A DNA stretch of 64,000 nt, from positions 1,860,001 through 1,924,000 of the forward strand of contig CAXXVF010000002.1 of assembly GCA_963663605.2 (NCBI GenBank). Reading direction: 5' to 3'. Positions 7,758-16,896 of this stretch are shown one piece after another. Position 1 is the stretch's first letter; every line of letters starts with the position of its first letter. A program made the position numbers and the translations under genes. The notes under the pieces are model-generated. The model ran no database searches and was not told where the DNA came from. It saw only the letters and a list, made by a program, of their open reading frames with translations. The stretch comes from Sporobacter sp963663605 (GTDB lineage Bacteria > Bacillota > Clostridia > Oscillospirales > Oscillospiraceae).

Positions 7758-9392
7758 ATGAAGAGAAAAATCAAGACGATCGTTATCCTCGTTATCATTT
7801 TCCTCGCTATCATTTTCGTGTCCTCCCCCAATCTCAATCCGATTTACGGCGACGGCCTTGCTTTTTGGAGCTTTGCCATCTCGGTTTTTTCCCTGGCTCT
7901 GCTGATTTTCGGTTCGAAAGAAAAAACCATTGTCTATCAGCAGGACGGTACAATCAAATACTCCGCTCCCAAAAAAGGCCGCGTTTATCTGATCATCGCC
8001 GCCGCGCCGTGGGCCGTCCTGATTCTTTTGGGTATCTATTCCAGCGTCCTGTTCCACGTAAATACGTATAAAAACCAGATGCCGGAATCCGAGGTGCGCG
8101 AGTTTTCTTCCGACGTTCAGCCGATTGACGTCAGCCAGCTCCCGGTCGTAGATACGGAACTGGCGGCGCTTCTGGCCGATAAGAAGCTCGGCGAGGAACC
8201 CGCGCTGGGTTCTCAGGTGACCCTGGGCGACCCGACGATCCAAAAAATAAACGGCAAGCTTGTCTGGGCCGTCCCGCTTGAGCACTCCGGCTTTTTTAAA
8301 TGGATTTCCCGTACGGAAGGCACACCCGGCTATATTCTTGTGTCCGCAACAGACCCCAGAGACGTCACATATGTGCGGGAATTTTTGATCAAATACCAGC
8401 CGAACGCTTATTTCTTTGACAAGCTTGAACGGCACGTTCGCTTATCGGGCGGATTTTTCAAAGGAATTACGGACTACTCCTTTGAGATCAACGACGACGG
8501 CATCCCGTTTTGGGTCATCACAACGTATAAGAACCTGACCGGAATCGCGCTCCCTGAAGCGGACGGCGTTATAATCATCAACGCCACAACCGGTGAAGCC
8601 ACGCGTTATGGTATGAATAATGTACCCGAATGGGTCGACCGCGTACAGCCTATCGATTTCGTCATGACGCAGATCGACAACCGCGGCAAATATATCCACG
8701 GCCTGTTCAACTTCTCCAACAGGGATAAATACCAGACGTCCAAAGGCTCCGCCATCGTTTACAACAACGACCGGTGTTACCTTTACACCGGGCTGACCAG
8801 CGTCGGCGCGGATGAAAGCACCATTGGATTCATGCTCGTGGACATGGTCACGAAAGCGCCATACCTGTACCAGATCAGCGGTGCGACGGAGTACGCCGCC
8901 CAGCAGTCGGCCGAGGGTAAAGTCCAGCATCTCAATTATGAAGCCTCATTCCCGCTCATCACGAATGTCGACGGCAAGGCCGCTTACTTCATGACGCTCA
9001 AGGACTACGGCGGCCTTATCAAACAATACGCCTTTGTCTCCGTAACGGATTATACGAGCGTCGGCACCGGCGAAAACATCACGGACGCCATCTCCAATTT
9101 CCGTTCCGTCATCAGTTATACCGGCGGCAGCTCTTCCATCAACACGAGCGGCGAACAGGAAACGCTCCGGGGCGAGATCGAACGCATCTCTTCCGAGATC
9201 TCCGGCGGCAACACCGTCTACTATATCATTCTTGCTGAAAAGCCCGACAAGATATTCACGGCTGTGGCTGATTTGAGCCCCGAACTCTCTTTGTCAAGAG
9301 AAGGTGACAGCGTCAAAGTGACGTACACGAATATCGACAGCGCCGTCATCGACATCGCAACTTTTGACAATCGCGAGTATACGCAAGAATAA
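7758..9392 (+). CDS. Membrane-anchored protein of unknown function
   Basis: I do not recognise the family. The 544 residues begin with three hydrophobic segments (about 5-25, 33-50 and 75-100), followed by ~430 residues likely outside the membrane. The outer part has repeated strand-rich units ending in phrases like 'IIINATTGEATRYG' and 'LVDMVTKAPYLYQI', reminiscent of PepSY-type modules, but not enough to assign. The ATG at 7758 follows AAAGGA and opens directly into MKRKIKTIVILVII; the frame is open upstream to 7665 but that part overlaps the promoter. Monocistronic, with promoter and terminator. Confidence 0.7.
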   Translation: MKRKIKTIVILVIIFLAIIFVSSPNLNPIYGDGLAFWSFAISVFSLALLIFGSKEKTIVYQQDGTIKYSAPKKGRVYLIIAAAPWAVLILLGIYSSVLFHVNTYKNQMPESEVREFSSDVQPIDVSQLPVVDTELAALLADKKLGEEPALGSQVTLGDPTIQKINGKLVWAVPLEHSGFFKWISRTEGTPGYILVSATDPRDVTYVREFLIKYQPNAYFFDKLERHVRLSGGFFKGITDYSFEINDDGIPFWVITTYKNLTGIALPEADGVIIINATTGEATRYGMNNVPEWVDRVQPIDFVMTQIDNRGKYIHGLFNFSNRDKYQTSKGSAIVYNNDRCYLYTGLTSVGADESTIGFMLVDMVTKAPYLYQISGATEYAAQQSAEGKVQHLNYEASFPLITNVDGKAAYFMTLKDYGGLIKQYAFVSVTDYTSVGTGENITDAISNFRSVISYTGGSSSINTSGEQETLRGEIERISSEISGGNTVYYIILAEKPDKIFTAVADLSPELSLSREGDSVKVTYTNIDSAVIDIATFDNREYTQE

Positions 9393-9410
9393 ACGATACA
9401 AAATCAGACA

Positions 9411-9440
9411 AAAGCTGCCGCCCGGATGGGCGGCAGCTTT
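9411..9440 (+). terminator. Terminator hairpin after the membrane protein gene
   Basis: AAAGCTGCCGCCC pairs over 13 bp with GGGCGGCAGCTTT around GGAT. The T-run after it is short (GTGTTT). Repeat copy A begins immediately downstream. Confidence 0.75.
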
Positions 9441-9455
9441 GTGTTTACAGAAAAA

Positions 9456-9646
9456 TTCCTAGTCGTCCTTTCGCGTCGTGCGAAAGGTTTTGCGCCGGAC
9501 ATGGCGAGTCTTGCTGGCCTGGTCGGCGCAAAACATAAGATTACAAGGCTTTCGGGAATTCATTTCTCGAAAGCCTTTCTTTGCGAGCCCCGCAGGGCGA
9601 GAACCCTTGTTTATCGAAAAGGTATCGTAGATACCTTTTCGACAGC
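9456..9646 (+). repeat. Structured repeat, copy A (full length)
   Basis: A chain of five hairpins. H1 is CCTTTCGC/GCGAAAGG at 9467-9487. H2 is TTTTGCGCCG/CGGCGCAAAA at 9488-9533, with inner GGCGAGT and CCTGGTC. H3 is AAGGCTTTCG/CGAAAGCCTT at 9545-9577, with loop GGAATTCATTTCT. H4 is GCCC/GGGC at 9587-9598 between GCGA and GAGA. H5 is TCGAAAAGGTATC/GATACCTTTTCGA at 9614-9642. It ends GACAGCCTAA, abutting the stop codon of the convergent flavoprotein gene. The same order of stems and loops recurs in copies B and C with compensatory changes. Whether it is a small RNA gene or a mobile repeat cannot be told from sequence. Confidence 0.8.
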
Positions 9647-11185
9647 CTAAAATACGTCGTAGCCATTGATGGTCGTTCCCTGGGCCAAAGCACGGCCGAC
9701 CAGATGCCCGAAGGTGATGCTGCGCCCGTGACTCGTACCCGGCACCGTGACGGGATAGGAGTTTGAGAAGAAGTCCCCCTGCGCGTTGCCGACGGCGAAA
9801 AGGCCGCCGATCGGTTCGTCTTCTTCGGTAAGCACCTGTGAATTCCGGTCAACGTGCAGTCCGTGCGGCAGGCTGAGAAGCCAGGACGTTATTTTAAACG
9901 CATAAAACGGGCCGGTCTTTACCGGGCTTAAAAATCGTTCCGGCACGGCAAAATCCTCGTCGACGCCCTTTTCACACCATGCGTTATACCGCTCTGCCGA
10001 GAAGCACAGGTTTTCCGCCGGCATCCCCAGTTTTGACGCCAGCTCTTCGAGCGTTTCGCCTTTGACGTATTCCCCGGAAGTTACGCTTTGCTCGACACGT
10101 TCTTCCAGACCGCCCTGCATCTGCCGGGCTTTGACCGGTTCCTGCTTAACAAGGTGTTTCCTGTAGTCCGAATCCCAGATCGCGTACATTACGTTGCCCG
10201 GCGCGTTCATCCGTGCATTCGTAACGGCCGGTTCGTAGGCCATTTCGCTGGCAAACCGGAATCCGTCCCTGTTCACCGTAAGCCAGCTGGTATTCATCCC
10301 GGGATTCAAGGCCGAGAAATTGACCGGATGGATGATCGGCGCGGGATAACACCGCGTAACGGCGGCGCCGGCCCACATGCCCATAACAAGCCCGTCCCCC
10401 ATATTGCCGCCCCGGGGGAAATTCTCGTTCTTGTCGGCCCGGAGCGTCACCGGGCACCAACAGCGCTTCATTTCCTCATTGTCCGTAATGCCGCCCGTTG
10501 CCATGATAACGCCCTTACGGGCGTTTATTTTTCTGTAGCCGTCTTTGTCGCTGACAATGACGCCCGTTACATTCGGCCCGTCCGTCACGAGCCGCTCCGC
10601 TTTTGTTTTGAATCTGAAATCAGCGCCGTAGGACAGTGCCGAACGGTACACCATCTCTACAAAGTAAGCGGCGTTCCATTTGGTTTTTTTAAATGGACTG
10701 CCCTCTTTCACATCAAACAGGTGCGCGCTTTGAAACTGCTTGTATTTATCTTCAAGATTGTTCCAATCAGAGCGTGCCGTCATTTCATCGTTGAGCGTAA
10801 CTTCAAGCCCGTTTTGAAGCGCCATATCTATGTAGTAATCGAGTATTTCTCCGCTTTTTTCCGTAAAAGTCCGTATCAGATAGTAATTTGCCTGCTGCTG
10901 GCCCCACTCGTAAATCAACCGCGCGGCCAGCGCTTTGTCGATCTCCACTCCCGCTGCCTTCTGTATCTTTGTGCCGATTGCGCCGATGTCTGTCCCGTGC
11001 GCAGTGAATGTGGCAAACTTTTCGCAGCAGATAACGGATGCGCCCGCGCTTGAAGCCGCCTGTACTGCCGTACAGCCGGCAACCCCCGCTCCCACTACGA
11101 CGATATCACAGGTTTCCTCACTGATAATGTTCCGGATTTCTTCCGGTTTTGTAAGCCACGGATGTGTGGCGGCCGGGTTTGTCAT
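9647..11185 (-). CDS. FAD-dependent oxidoreductase, fumarate reductase-like
   Basis: A 512-residue flavoprotein of the FAD_binding_2 group (fumarate reductase / ketosteroid dehydrogenase type). It has an N-terminal dinucleotide fold VVVGAGVAGCTA at about residue 28 and the C-terminal FAD-closing segment GGLFAVGNAQGD. These enzymes reduce or introduce C=C bonds next to carbonyls; the substrate is not evident. No signal peptide or covalent-FMN domain is present, so it is probably cytoplasmic and takes electrons from a partner. GGGAGA sits about ten bases before the ATG. The stop codon touches the 3' end of structured repeat copy A. Confidence 0.82.
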   Translation of the reverse strand: MTNPAATHPWLTKPEEIRNIISEETCDIVVVGAGVAGCTAVQAASSAGASVICCEKFATFTAHGTDIGAIGTKIQKAAGVEIDKALAARLIYEWGQQQANYYLIRTFTEKSGEILDYYIDMALQNGLEVTLNDEMTARSDWNNLEDKYKQFQSAHLFDVKEGSPFKKTKWNAAYFVEMVYRSALSYGADFRFKTKAERLVTDGPNVTGVIVSDKDGYRKINARKGVIMATGGITDNEEMKRCWCPVTLRADKNENFPRGGNMGDGLVMGMWAGAAVTRCYPAPIIHPVNFSALNPGMNTSWLTVNRDGFRFASEMAYEPAVTNARMNAPGNVMYAIWDSDYRKHLVKQEPVKARQMQGGLEERVEQSVTSGEYVKGETLEELASKLGMPAENLCFSAERYNAWCEKGVDEDFAVPERFLSPVKTGPFYAFKITSWLLSLPHGLHVDRNSQVLTEEDEPIGGLFAVGNAQGDFFSNSYPVTVPGTSHGRSITFGHLVGRALAQGTTINGYDVF

Positions 11186-11222
11186 TTTGATTTTTCTCCC
11201 ATAGTTTTATTATCGTGCTTTA

Positions 11223-12200
11223 TCATGACAATGCTTCTGTATACCAGTCGACAGCCAGCTTGATCCCGTCGGTAAAGCTGTATCTTGGCTCGTATCCAAG
11301 CATGTCTTTTGCCTTTTTTATATCGGCGCAGCTGTCATGAATATCGCCTTTACGCGCCGGCATGAAAACCGGTTTTATATCGACGCCGAGCGCTCTCTTC
11401 AGCGCGTCATAAATATCGATCAGATATTCACGGCCGCCGCAGGCAATATTGAAAACCTCGCCGGAGGCCTCTTTCGGAGCAGCGCAGGCTTTGAGGTTGG
11501 CGTCAATGACGTTTTCGACATATGTAAAATCCCTGCTCTGGCGGCCGTCGCCATATATGACGGGCTGTTCGTTCCGGAGCATCTGCCCTATGAATTTTGG
11601 TATGACCGCCGCATACGCGCCGTTAGGGTCCTGGCGTTTCCCGAAAACATTGAAATACCGCAGTCCGTATGTCTCCATCCCGTATAAGGAGGCATAAAGC
11701 CTACCGTATTCCTCGCAGGTCTTTTTGGTCAACGCATACGGCGAAAGGAGATTGCCCTCCCGCCCTTCTACCTTCGGAAGGCTCGGTTCATCTCCGTAGA
11801 CGGAGGAACTGGATGCGTATACGAACTTTTTCACGCCGCTCTGCCTTGCCGCTTCCAGCATGTTCAGCGTCCCTTTAATATTGATCTCTTCATATGCACG
11901 GGGCATTTCAACGCTCCTGGGCACGCTGCCCCACGCCGCCTGATGAAGGATAAAATCCGCGCCCTGCGCGGCTTCCATGCACGTATCGAAAGACCGGATA
12001 TCTCCCTGTATAAACGTATAATCCGGATTGCCCGCAAACGCTTCGGCGTTTTCTTTTTTGCCGGTGGACAAATCGTCAAGGCTTCTTACCGTATAACCCA
12101 TATTTAAGAGCGCCTCACACAGGTTTGAACCGATAAAGCCCGCGCCGCCCGTCACCAGAAAAACGCAGCCGTCCGGAAATTTAAGCTCGGTATAGTCCAT
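11223..12200 (-). CDS. UDP-N-acetylglucosamine 4-epimerase-like SDR
   Basis: An extended short-chain dehydrogenase/epimerase of 325 residues. It has the NAD motif GGAGFIGSN, the catalytic SSSS stretch and YALTK (Tyr-x3-Lys), and DDLSTG, RYFNVFG and GDGRQSRDFTYV typical of the WbpP/TviC group, which interconverts UDP-GlcNAc(A) and UDP-GalNAc(A). The ATG at 12200 has GGAG eight bases upstream and sits one base after the stop of the dehydrogenase gene, so the two form a tight operon. Together they would make a UDP-GalNAcA-type sugar for a surface polysaccharide; that pathway is inferred from the WbpA/WbpP and TviB/TviC precedent. Confidence 0.88.
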   Translation of the reverse strand: MDYTELKFPDGCVFLVTGGAGFIGSNLCEALLNMGYTVRSLDDLSTGKKENAEAFAGNPDYTFIQGDIRSFDTCMEAAQGADFILHQAAWGSVPRSVEMPRAYEEINIKGTLNMLEAARQSGVKKFVYASSSSVYGDEPSLPKVEGREGNLLSPYALTKKTCEEYGRLYASLYGMETYGLRYFNVFGKRQDPNGAYAAVIPKFIGQMLRNEQPVIYGDGRQSRDFTYVENVIDANLKACAAPKEASGEVFNIACGGREYLIDIYDALKRALGVDIKPVFMPARKGDIHDSCADIKKAKDMLGYEPRYSFTDGIKLAVDWYTEALS

Positions 12201-12201
12201 A

Positions 12202-13521
12202 TCACAAACTCCAGTAACAGTAGCCCGCCGCCTCGTAAGCATCCCTGTCCAGCAGGCCTTTGATGTCGATAATGACTTTTTTCTTGTTCGGTACGGCCTT
12301 ATACATGCGGTCAAAATCCGCCGCGGTCATCGCCCTGAACGCGTCATGCGCGACAGCCAGCAGGACTGCGTCGGCCTCACGGATATCTTCAAGCGGCGTA
12401 AACGTCACTCCATACAGGTTTTGCGCCTCCTCTATATCCGCCGACGGATCTGAGATTACAGGCATTATGCCATATTCACGCAGTTCTTCCACGATATCTA
12501 TTACTTTTGTATTGCGCGTATCCGGCACATTTTCCTTGAATGTAAACCCCAAAACGGCGACAACGGCCTTTTTGATCGGAATGTCGGCGCGCAGCAGCGT
12601 TTTGACCGTATTTTCAGCGACATATTTGCCCATATCGTCGTTGATCCTGCGGCCTGATAAAATGACCTGGGAATGGTAGCCCGTCTGCTCGGCCTTATAT
12701 GTAAGATAATACGGGTCGACGCCAATGCAGTGTCCGCCGACCAGCCCGGGATAAAACGGCAGGAAATTCCATTTCGTGCCGGCCGCTTTGAGCACCTGAT
12801 ACGTGTCGATGCCGATTTTATTGAATATGATCGACAGCTCGTTCATAAAGGCGATATTGACGTCGCGCTGGCTGTTTTCAATGACTTTGGCCGCTTCGGC
12901 AACGCGGATGCTCTCGGCCCGGTAGATGCCCGCCTTTGCAACAAGCTCATATACTCTAGCGACTGTGTCCAGCGTCTCTTCATCAATGCCGGAGACGATC
13001 TTTACAATCGTCTCAAGGCGGTGGACCTTATCCCCGGGGTTGATGCGCTCGGGCGAATATCCAACTTTAAAATCATCGGGACACGAAAGCCCCGATTCCT
13101 CTTCAAGAATCGGGATACATATCTCTTCCGTAAGGCCCGGATAAACCGTTGATTCATAAACGACGACCGAGCCTTTTGCCAGATTTCTGCCGATGGCTTT
13201 GCTCGATGCGATAACAGCTTTTAAATCCGGCGTTTTATCCGCATTGATCGGAGTCGGCACGGCAACGATATGAAACTGCGCGTTTTTCAGCTGCTTTTCA
13301 TCGGACGTAAAATACACCGACGTGTTTTTGATAACATCGTTTCCGACCTCTTTTGTCGGGTCTATTCCGGCTTGATACTGCGCGATCTTTATTTCATTGA
13401 CGTCAAACCCAATCACACGGACCTTTTGCGCAAAAGCCGCTGCGATCGGCATCCCGACGTATCCCAGCCCGACGACTGAAACACACGTTTCACGCCGGAC
13501 AATTTTTTCATACAAACGCAT
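12202..13521 (-). CDS. Nucleotide-sugar dehydrogenase (WbpA/TviB type)
   Basis: Oxidises a UDP-HexNAc C6 alcohol to the uronic acid with two NAD+. The 439 residues show the NAD fold VVGLGYVGMP, the central substrate domain with the catalytic Cys in GGHCIGVDPYYL, and the C-terminal UDP-binding domain (FKENVPDTRNTK). FLPFYPGLVGGHC and ENSQRDVNIA fit the UDP-GlcNAc/ManNAc branch rather than UDP-glucose dehydrogenase. The start at 13521 has GAGG six bases upstream; a start 12 codons earlier is possible but less likely. First gene of the pair with the epimerase. Confidence 0.9.
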   Translation of the reverse strand: MRLYEKIVRRETCVSVVGLGYVGMPIAAAFAQKVRVIGFDVNEIKIAQYQAGIDPTKEVGNDVIKNTSVYFTSDEKQLKNAQFHIVAVPTPINADKTPDLKAVIASSKAIGRNLAKGSVVVYESTVYPGLTEEICIPILEEESGLSCPDDFKVGYSPERINPGDKVHRLETIVKIVSGIDEETLDTVARVYELVAKAGIYRAESIRVAEAAKVIENSQRDVNIAFMNELSIIFNKIGIDTYQVLKAAGTKWNFLPFYPGLVGGHCIGVDPYYLTYKAEQTGYHSQVILSGRRINDDMGKYVAENTVKTLLRADIPIKKAVVAVLGFTFKENVPDTRNTKVIDIVEELREYGIMPVISDPSADIEEAQNLYGVTFTPLEDIREADAVLLAVAHDAFRAMTAADFDRMYKAVPNKKKVIIDIKGLLDRDAYEAAGYCYWSL

Positions 13522-13660
13522 AGCCCGCCTCACTCTTTCACCGCATCTTTTTTTCATGAGCGCCGCTTAAACCTCAATAAATCATACCATAACGGGCCTA
13601 CGAATGCAACGAACCGGCGATGCGTTATCCGCCTGATTGCTCTAAATAAACAGGATACTT

Positions 13661-14752
13661 TTAAACGCCGCCAACGGCTTTTAAAACAGCGGCCTTTAAG
13701 TCGCCGACCGGTATCGTGATGGAGGATTTGAGGTCCTCCGCAACGGCATACCCCCGGTCGTCAACGGCGATCCCCTCAACTTCGGCAGGCTTTTTACCCG
13801 TCACGTATTGGGCAAACGATTCGGCCTGCTCAAACCACTCCTTATCGATCCCGGATGCTTCTTTCAGCCCATATGCCTCTTTAAGCTCATTGTTAGTCTT
13901 CGGTTCGGCGGTCAGATCCGTTGTGATCTTGCCCTTGCCGGTAAAGCTGACACCGCTTTCGGATGCGTCTATCAGGCAGCTTGAAATCTTACCGCCGGCG
14001 TCCCTTGTAACAGCGGCATACGCAGTATCGACCTGCGCCAGCCCTTCCTTGCTGTTCGTGGCCCCGGCCGACTTGTTCATTGCCTGCACGGCGCCTATGC
14101 TGAGCTTGTCCGATTCTGCGGCCCCGCCTTCTTTGGCTTCCATGGCCGCCTTTTCGATACATTTAACGAAATTGCCGATCGAGATTTTAACAGAAGCTTT
14201 GAGATCGGGCTCGATAGGATAATTTTCTTCATCCACCTTAATGTTTTTCACTTCCTCCGCGGTCATGCCTTTGACGTACTGGGCAAACGCGGCGGCCTGA
14301 TCAAACCAGGATTCACCGAGTTCGTTATTAGTCTTTATTTTCGTATCGGCCGGCGTCAGCAGTTTGCCCGTCTTATCAAAATAAATTTTTGCCTGCACTG
14401 CGTCTATAGCGCAGCCCATTATTTTGCCGTCTTGATTGACCGTGACCGCCGCCACCGTCGAATCGATTTCCGCAAGTCCGTCTGTTGTGTCCGTGGCTTC
14501 GGCGGATTTTGCAAGCGTCGTCAGAACAGCCATACCCGTTTTGGCCGAGCCCGCCGATGTCGACGGCGACTCGGACGGGGTTGATGAGCCGGACGGCGAC
14601 GAAGACGGTGAAGACGACGCGGACGAAGACGGGGATGATGAACCCGACGGAGATTCCGAGCCGGACGGCGACGGTTCCGGGCTGGATTTACAGCCGGAAA
14701 TAAACGCGACGGAAAATACCGCGATCAATGCCAAAATCAATAACTTTTTCAT
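13661..14752 (-). CDS. Lipoprotein with an internally duplicated domain
   Basis: I do not recognise the domain. The product has a lipoprotein signal ending ISGC (Cys21), a Ser/Pro/Gly-rich linker to about residue 70, then two copies of a ~130-residue domain (about 73-205 and 220-360). The copies align throughout: TxDGLAEIDSTVAAVT / SKEGLAQVDTAYAAVT, TNNELGES / TNNELKEA, WFDQAAAFAQYVKG / WFEQAESFAQYVTG, and matching ends. Each copy also has one Cys (GCAIDA / SCLIDA). An anchored, extracytoplasmic binding role is likely but unproven. It stands alone between the sugar-nucleotide genes and GAPDH. Confidence 0.75.
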   Translation of the reverse strand: MKKLLILALIAVFSVAFISGCKSSPEPSPSGSESPSGSSSPSSSASSSPSSSPSGSSTPSESPSTSAGSAKTGMAVLTTLAKSAEATDTTDGLAEIDSTVAAVTVNQDGKIMGCAIDAVQAKIYFDKTGKLLTPADTKIKTNNELGESWFDQAAAFAQYVKGMTAEEVKNIKVDEENYPIEPDLKASVKISIGNFVKCIEKAAMEAKEGGAAESDKLSIGAVQAMNKSAGATNSKEGLAQVDTAYAAVTRDAGGKISSCLIDASESGVSFTGKGKITTDLTAEPKTNNELKEAYGLKEASGIDKEWFEQAESFAQYVTGKKPAEVEGIAVDDRGYAVAEDLKSSITIPVGDLKAAVLKAVGGV

Positions 14753-14994
14753 ACTCTCTCATCCTTTTGATGCAGTCTTGTAGCACATTATAGAGATTAC
14801 CGTTTTTGACCGTTTTTATGAAACGATCTGTTATTTTTGCGGGGCTGCGAATCAAAAAGACGGCAGTTATCTTGTTTTGTTATTGCGTACGTTTCAGCCG
14901 TATATATTGCCATTATAGGTTTTATTTAATCGCCGCCGGCCGGTATTTTAGCAGATGTGCAGAGAAAAATAAAAACGTAATCGGAGGTATCAAC

Positions 14995-16053
14995 ATGTCT
15001 GTAAAAATTGGCATAAACGGCTTCGGAAGGATCGGACGACTTGTTTTCAGGGCCGGTCTTGACCGTGAAGGTATAGAATTCAAAGCAATTAACGACCCGT
15101 TTCTCGACAGCGACTATATGGTTTATCTGCTCAAACATGACTCTGCGCACGGGAAGCTTAATCATATGGTCGAATCAAAAGCCGGCTATCTCATCGTTGA
15201 CGGAAAAAACTACTCCGTGTTCAGGGAAAAAGAGCCGGGAAATATCCCCTGGGGCTCGGCAGGGGCTGAATATATAGTCGAATCCACGGGCGTTTTTACG
15301 AGATTGGGCGCGGCCCGCCCGCATTTCAACGGCAATATTAAAAAAGTTATCATTTCCGCCCCTTCTATTGACGCGCCGATGTTTGTTATGGGCGTCAACC
15401 ATCACGCTTACACAAGCGACATGGATATCGTTTCAAACGCCTCATGCACAACTAACTGTCTGGCGCCGCTGGCGAAAGTGATCAACGACCGCTTCGGTAT
15501 TTCCGAGGGGCTGATGACAACGGTGCACGCGGCGACCGCCACGCAGAAAACTGTTGACGGGCCATCAAAAAAAGACTGGCGTGCCGGCCGTTCCATAATC
15601 GGCAATATCATTCCCGCGTCGACGGGCGCGGCGAAAGCTGTCGGCAAGGTCATTCCTCAATTGGCCGGGAAACTCACGGGCATCTCCATGCGCGTGCCGA
15701 TCATCGACGTGTCCGTTGTAGATATGACGGCAAGACTTTCTTCCCCCGCCGAATATGCGGATATCTGTACGGAGCTCAGACGCGCCTCGCTCGGCGAGTT
15801 CGAAGGCATCATCCGGTATGTGGACGAAGACGTCGTATCCACGGATTTTATCGGCGATACGCACACATGTATTTTCGACGCCCGAGCCGGCCTGTCCCTC
15901 AATGACCGCTTTGTAAAGCTCATCGCATGGTACGACAACGAGATCGGCTATTCCAACAAGGTGCTCGACCTCATCGCGCATATGCACGCGGTAGACACAC
16001 GATTTACGAACATGGCGGACCACAGGGAAAAAACAGGCGCTTTCGCGCAGTAA
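14995..16053 (+). CDS. gap: Glyceraldehyde-3-phosphate dehydrogenase
   Basis: Glycolytic NAD-dependent phosphorylating enzyme, 352 residues, cytoplasmic. The NAD fold is INGFGRIGR, the catalytic Cys151 lies in SNASCTTNCLAPL, the catalytic His in TTVHAATATQK, and WYDNEIGYSNKV lies near the C-terminus. The ATG at 14995 has GGAGG eight bases upstream; the open frame extends further but is not coding-like. It is unusual only in being alone, without pgk or tpi neighbours. Confidence 0.95.
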   Translation: MSVKIGINGFGRIGRLVFRAGLDREGIEFKAINDPFLDSDYMVYLLKHDSAHGKLNHMVESKAGYLIVDGKNYSVFREKEPGNIPWGSAGAEYIVESTGVFTRLGAARPHFNGNIKKVIISAPSIDAPMFVMGVNHHAYTSDMDIVSNASCTTNCLAPLAKVINDRFGISEGLMTTVHAATATQKTVDGPSKKDWRAGRSIIGNIIPASTGAAKAVGKVIPQLAGKLTGISMRVPIIDVSVVDMTARLSSPAEYADICTELRRASLGEFEGIIRYVDEDVVSTDFIGDTHTCIFDARAGLSLNDRFVKLIAWYDNEIGYSNKVLDLIAHMHAVDTRFTNMADHREKTGAFAQ

Positions 16054-16066
16054 AAAGGTTAAACGT

Positions 16067-16091
16067 AAAGGCGGCTTAATAAGCCGCCTTT
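16067..16091. terminator. Bidirectional terminator between gap and the split flavoenzyme
   Basis: AAAGGCGGCTT pairs with AAGCCGCCTTT around AAT. Confidence 0.85.
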
Positions 16092-16101
16092 ATGCATATC
16101 A

Positions 16102-16896
16102 CTAACAGTTTCCCTTCCTGCCTATACTTCTTGCAACCGAAAAAGCCATGCTGGTCGCATTCATGATATTTTTCGGAAGGACGCAGTCTCCGATCGGATA
16201 AAAATCGGGCGCGGAGAGACAAAGGGCAGCTGTTTCCTTATGAAGCGGGCTTTGACCGACTGCGTAAATGACCGTGTCCGCCTCAAACAGCTTTTCGCCG
16301 TCTTGTGATGCGCCGACGACGCCTTTATCCGTTATCTCCGTCGCCCTTGTGTTGAAGTTCATGGCGATGCCGTATTTCTTTATTTCCACGTCCAGTGCCC
16401 TTACATGTAAATCGTTGCCGCCGTGACTTATCTCGCCCAGCATCTCCACGATGGCAACTTTTCTTTTAAGTATCGAAAGGTATATGGCCAGTTCCACGCC
16501 GACCAGTCCGGCGCCCAGAATGACGGCCGATTTGCCGACTTTATCCGGGTTTATATATGCATCCTCGGCAGCAACTACATTTTTACCGTCTATACCGGGG
16601 ATAGGCGGTTTTACCGGACGCGCGCCCAAAGCGGCAATGACAACGTCCGCCTCTGCTGATTTGGCATATTCCGGCGTTACCTCGGTATTTAGCCGGATAT
16701 AGACGCCGGCTTCTTCAACTTTTCGGGCCTGCCGGTTGAGATAGTAATCCAGTTTTTCCTTGAACGGCACCTGCTCCTCGCAGCGCAATGCCCCGCCGAG
16801 CCGGGGGAATTTCTCGCACAGGATGACTTCGTGACCGCGCTCGGCGCAGGTCAGGGCGGCCTGCATACCGGCGACACCGCCGCCTGCTATGAGCAC
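16102..16896 (-). CDS. FAD/NAD half of the split enoate reductase
   Basis: These 264 residues correspond closely to residues ~390-656 of the intact enzyme at 4403-6373: FAD motif LIAGGGVAGMQAA, nested NAD motif AVILGAGLVGVELA, and matching PVKPPIPGIDGKNV and YPIGDC segments. The only start at the beginning is a GTG that lies inside the A-run of the upstream half, with no ribosome site. It therefore looks like the second part of a single polypeptide reached by a -1 frameshift, or the remnant of a gene broken by a one-base change. See the upstream half and the finding on the slippery site. Confidence 0.75.
   Translation of the reverse strand: MLIAGGGVAGMQAALTCAERGHEVILCEKFPRLGGALRCEEQVPFKEKLDYYLNRQARKVEEAGVYIRLNTEVTPEYAKSAEADVVIAALGARPVKPPIPGIDGKNVVAAEDAYINPDKVGKSAVILGAGLVGVELAIYLSILKRKVAIVEMLGEISHGGNDLHVRALDVEIKKYGIAMNFNTRATEITDKGVVGASQDGEKLFEADTVIYAVGQSPLHKETAALCLSAPDFYPIGDCVLPKNIMNATSMAFSVARSIGRKGNC

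Noticed and set aside
7593..8435. Long antisense open frame opposite the membrane protein gene; similar ones at 17247-18221 and 10088-11053.
   Set aside because: They mirror real genes in GC-rich DNA, have no recognisable domains and no ribosome sites.
9426..9650. A 74-codon open frame running through structured repeat copy A, and a 61-codon frame antisense to copy B at 37470-37655.
   Set aside because: The residues follow the hairpin sequence and are not conserved between copies; no ribosome site.
9647..11185. Bile-acid (bai) type pathway from the enoate reductases and the FAD oxidoreductase.
   Set aside because: No baiA, baiB, baiE or baiF-like genes; the flavoenzymes are scattered, not in one operon.
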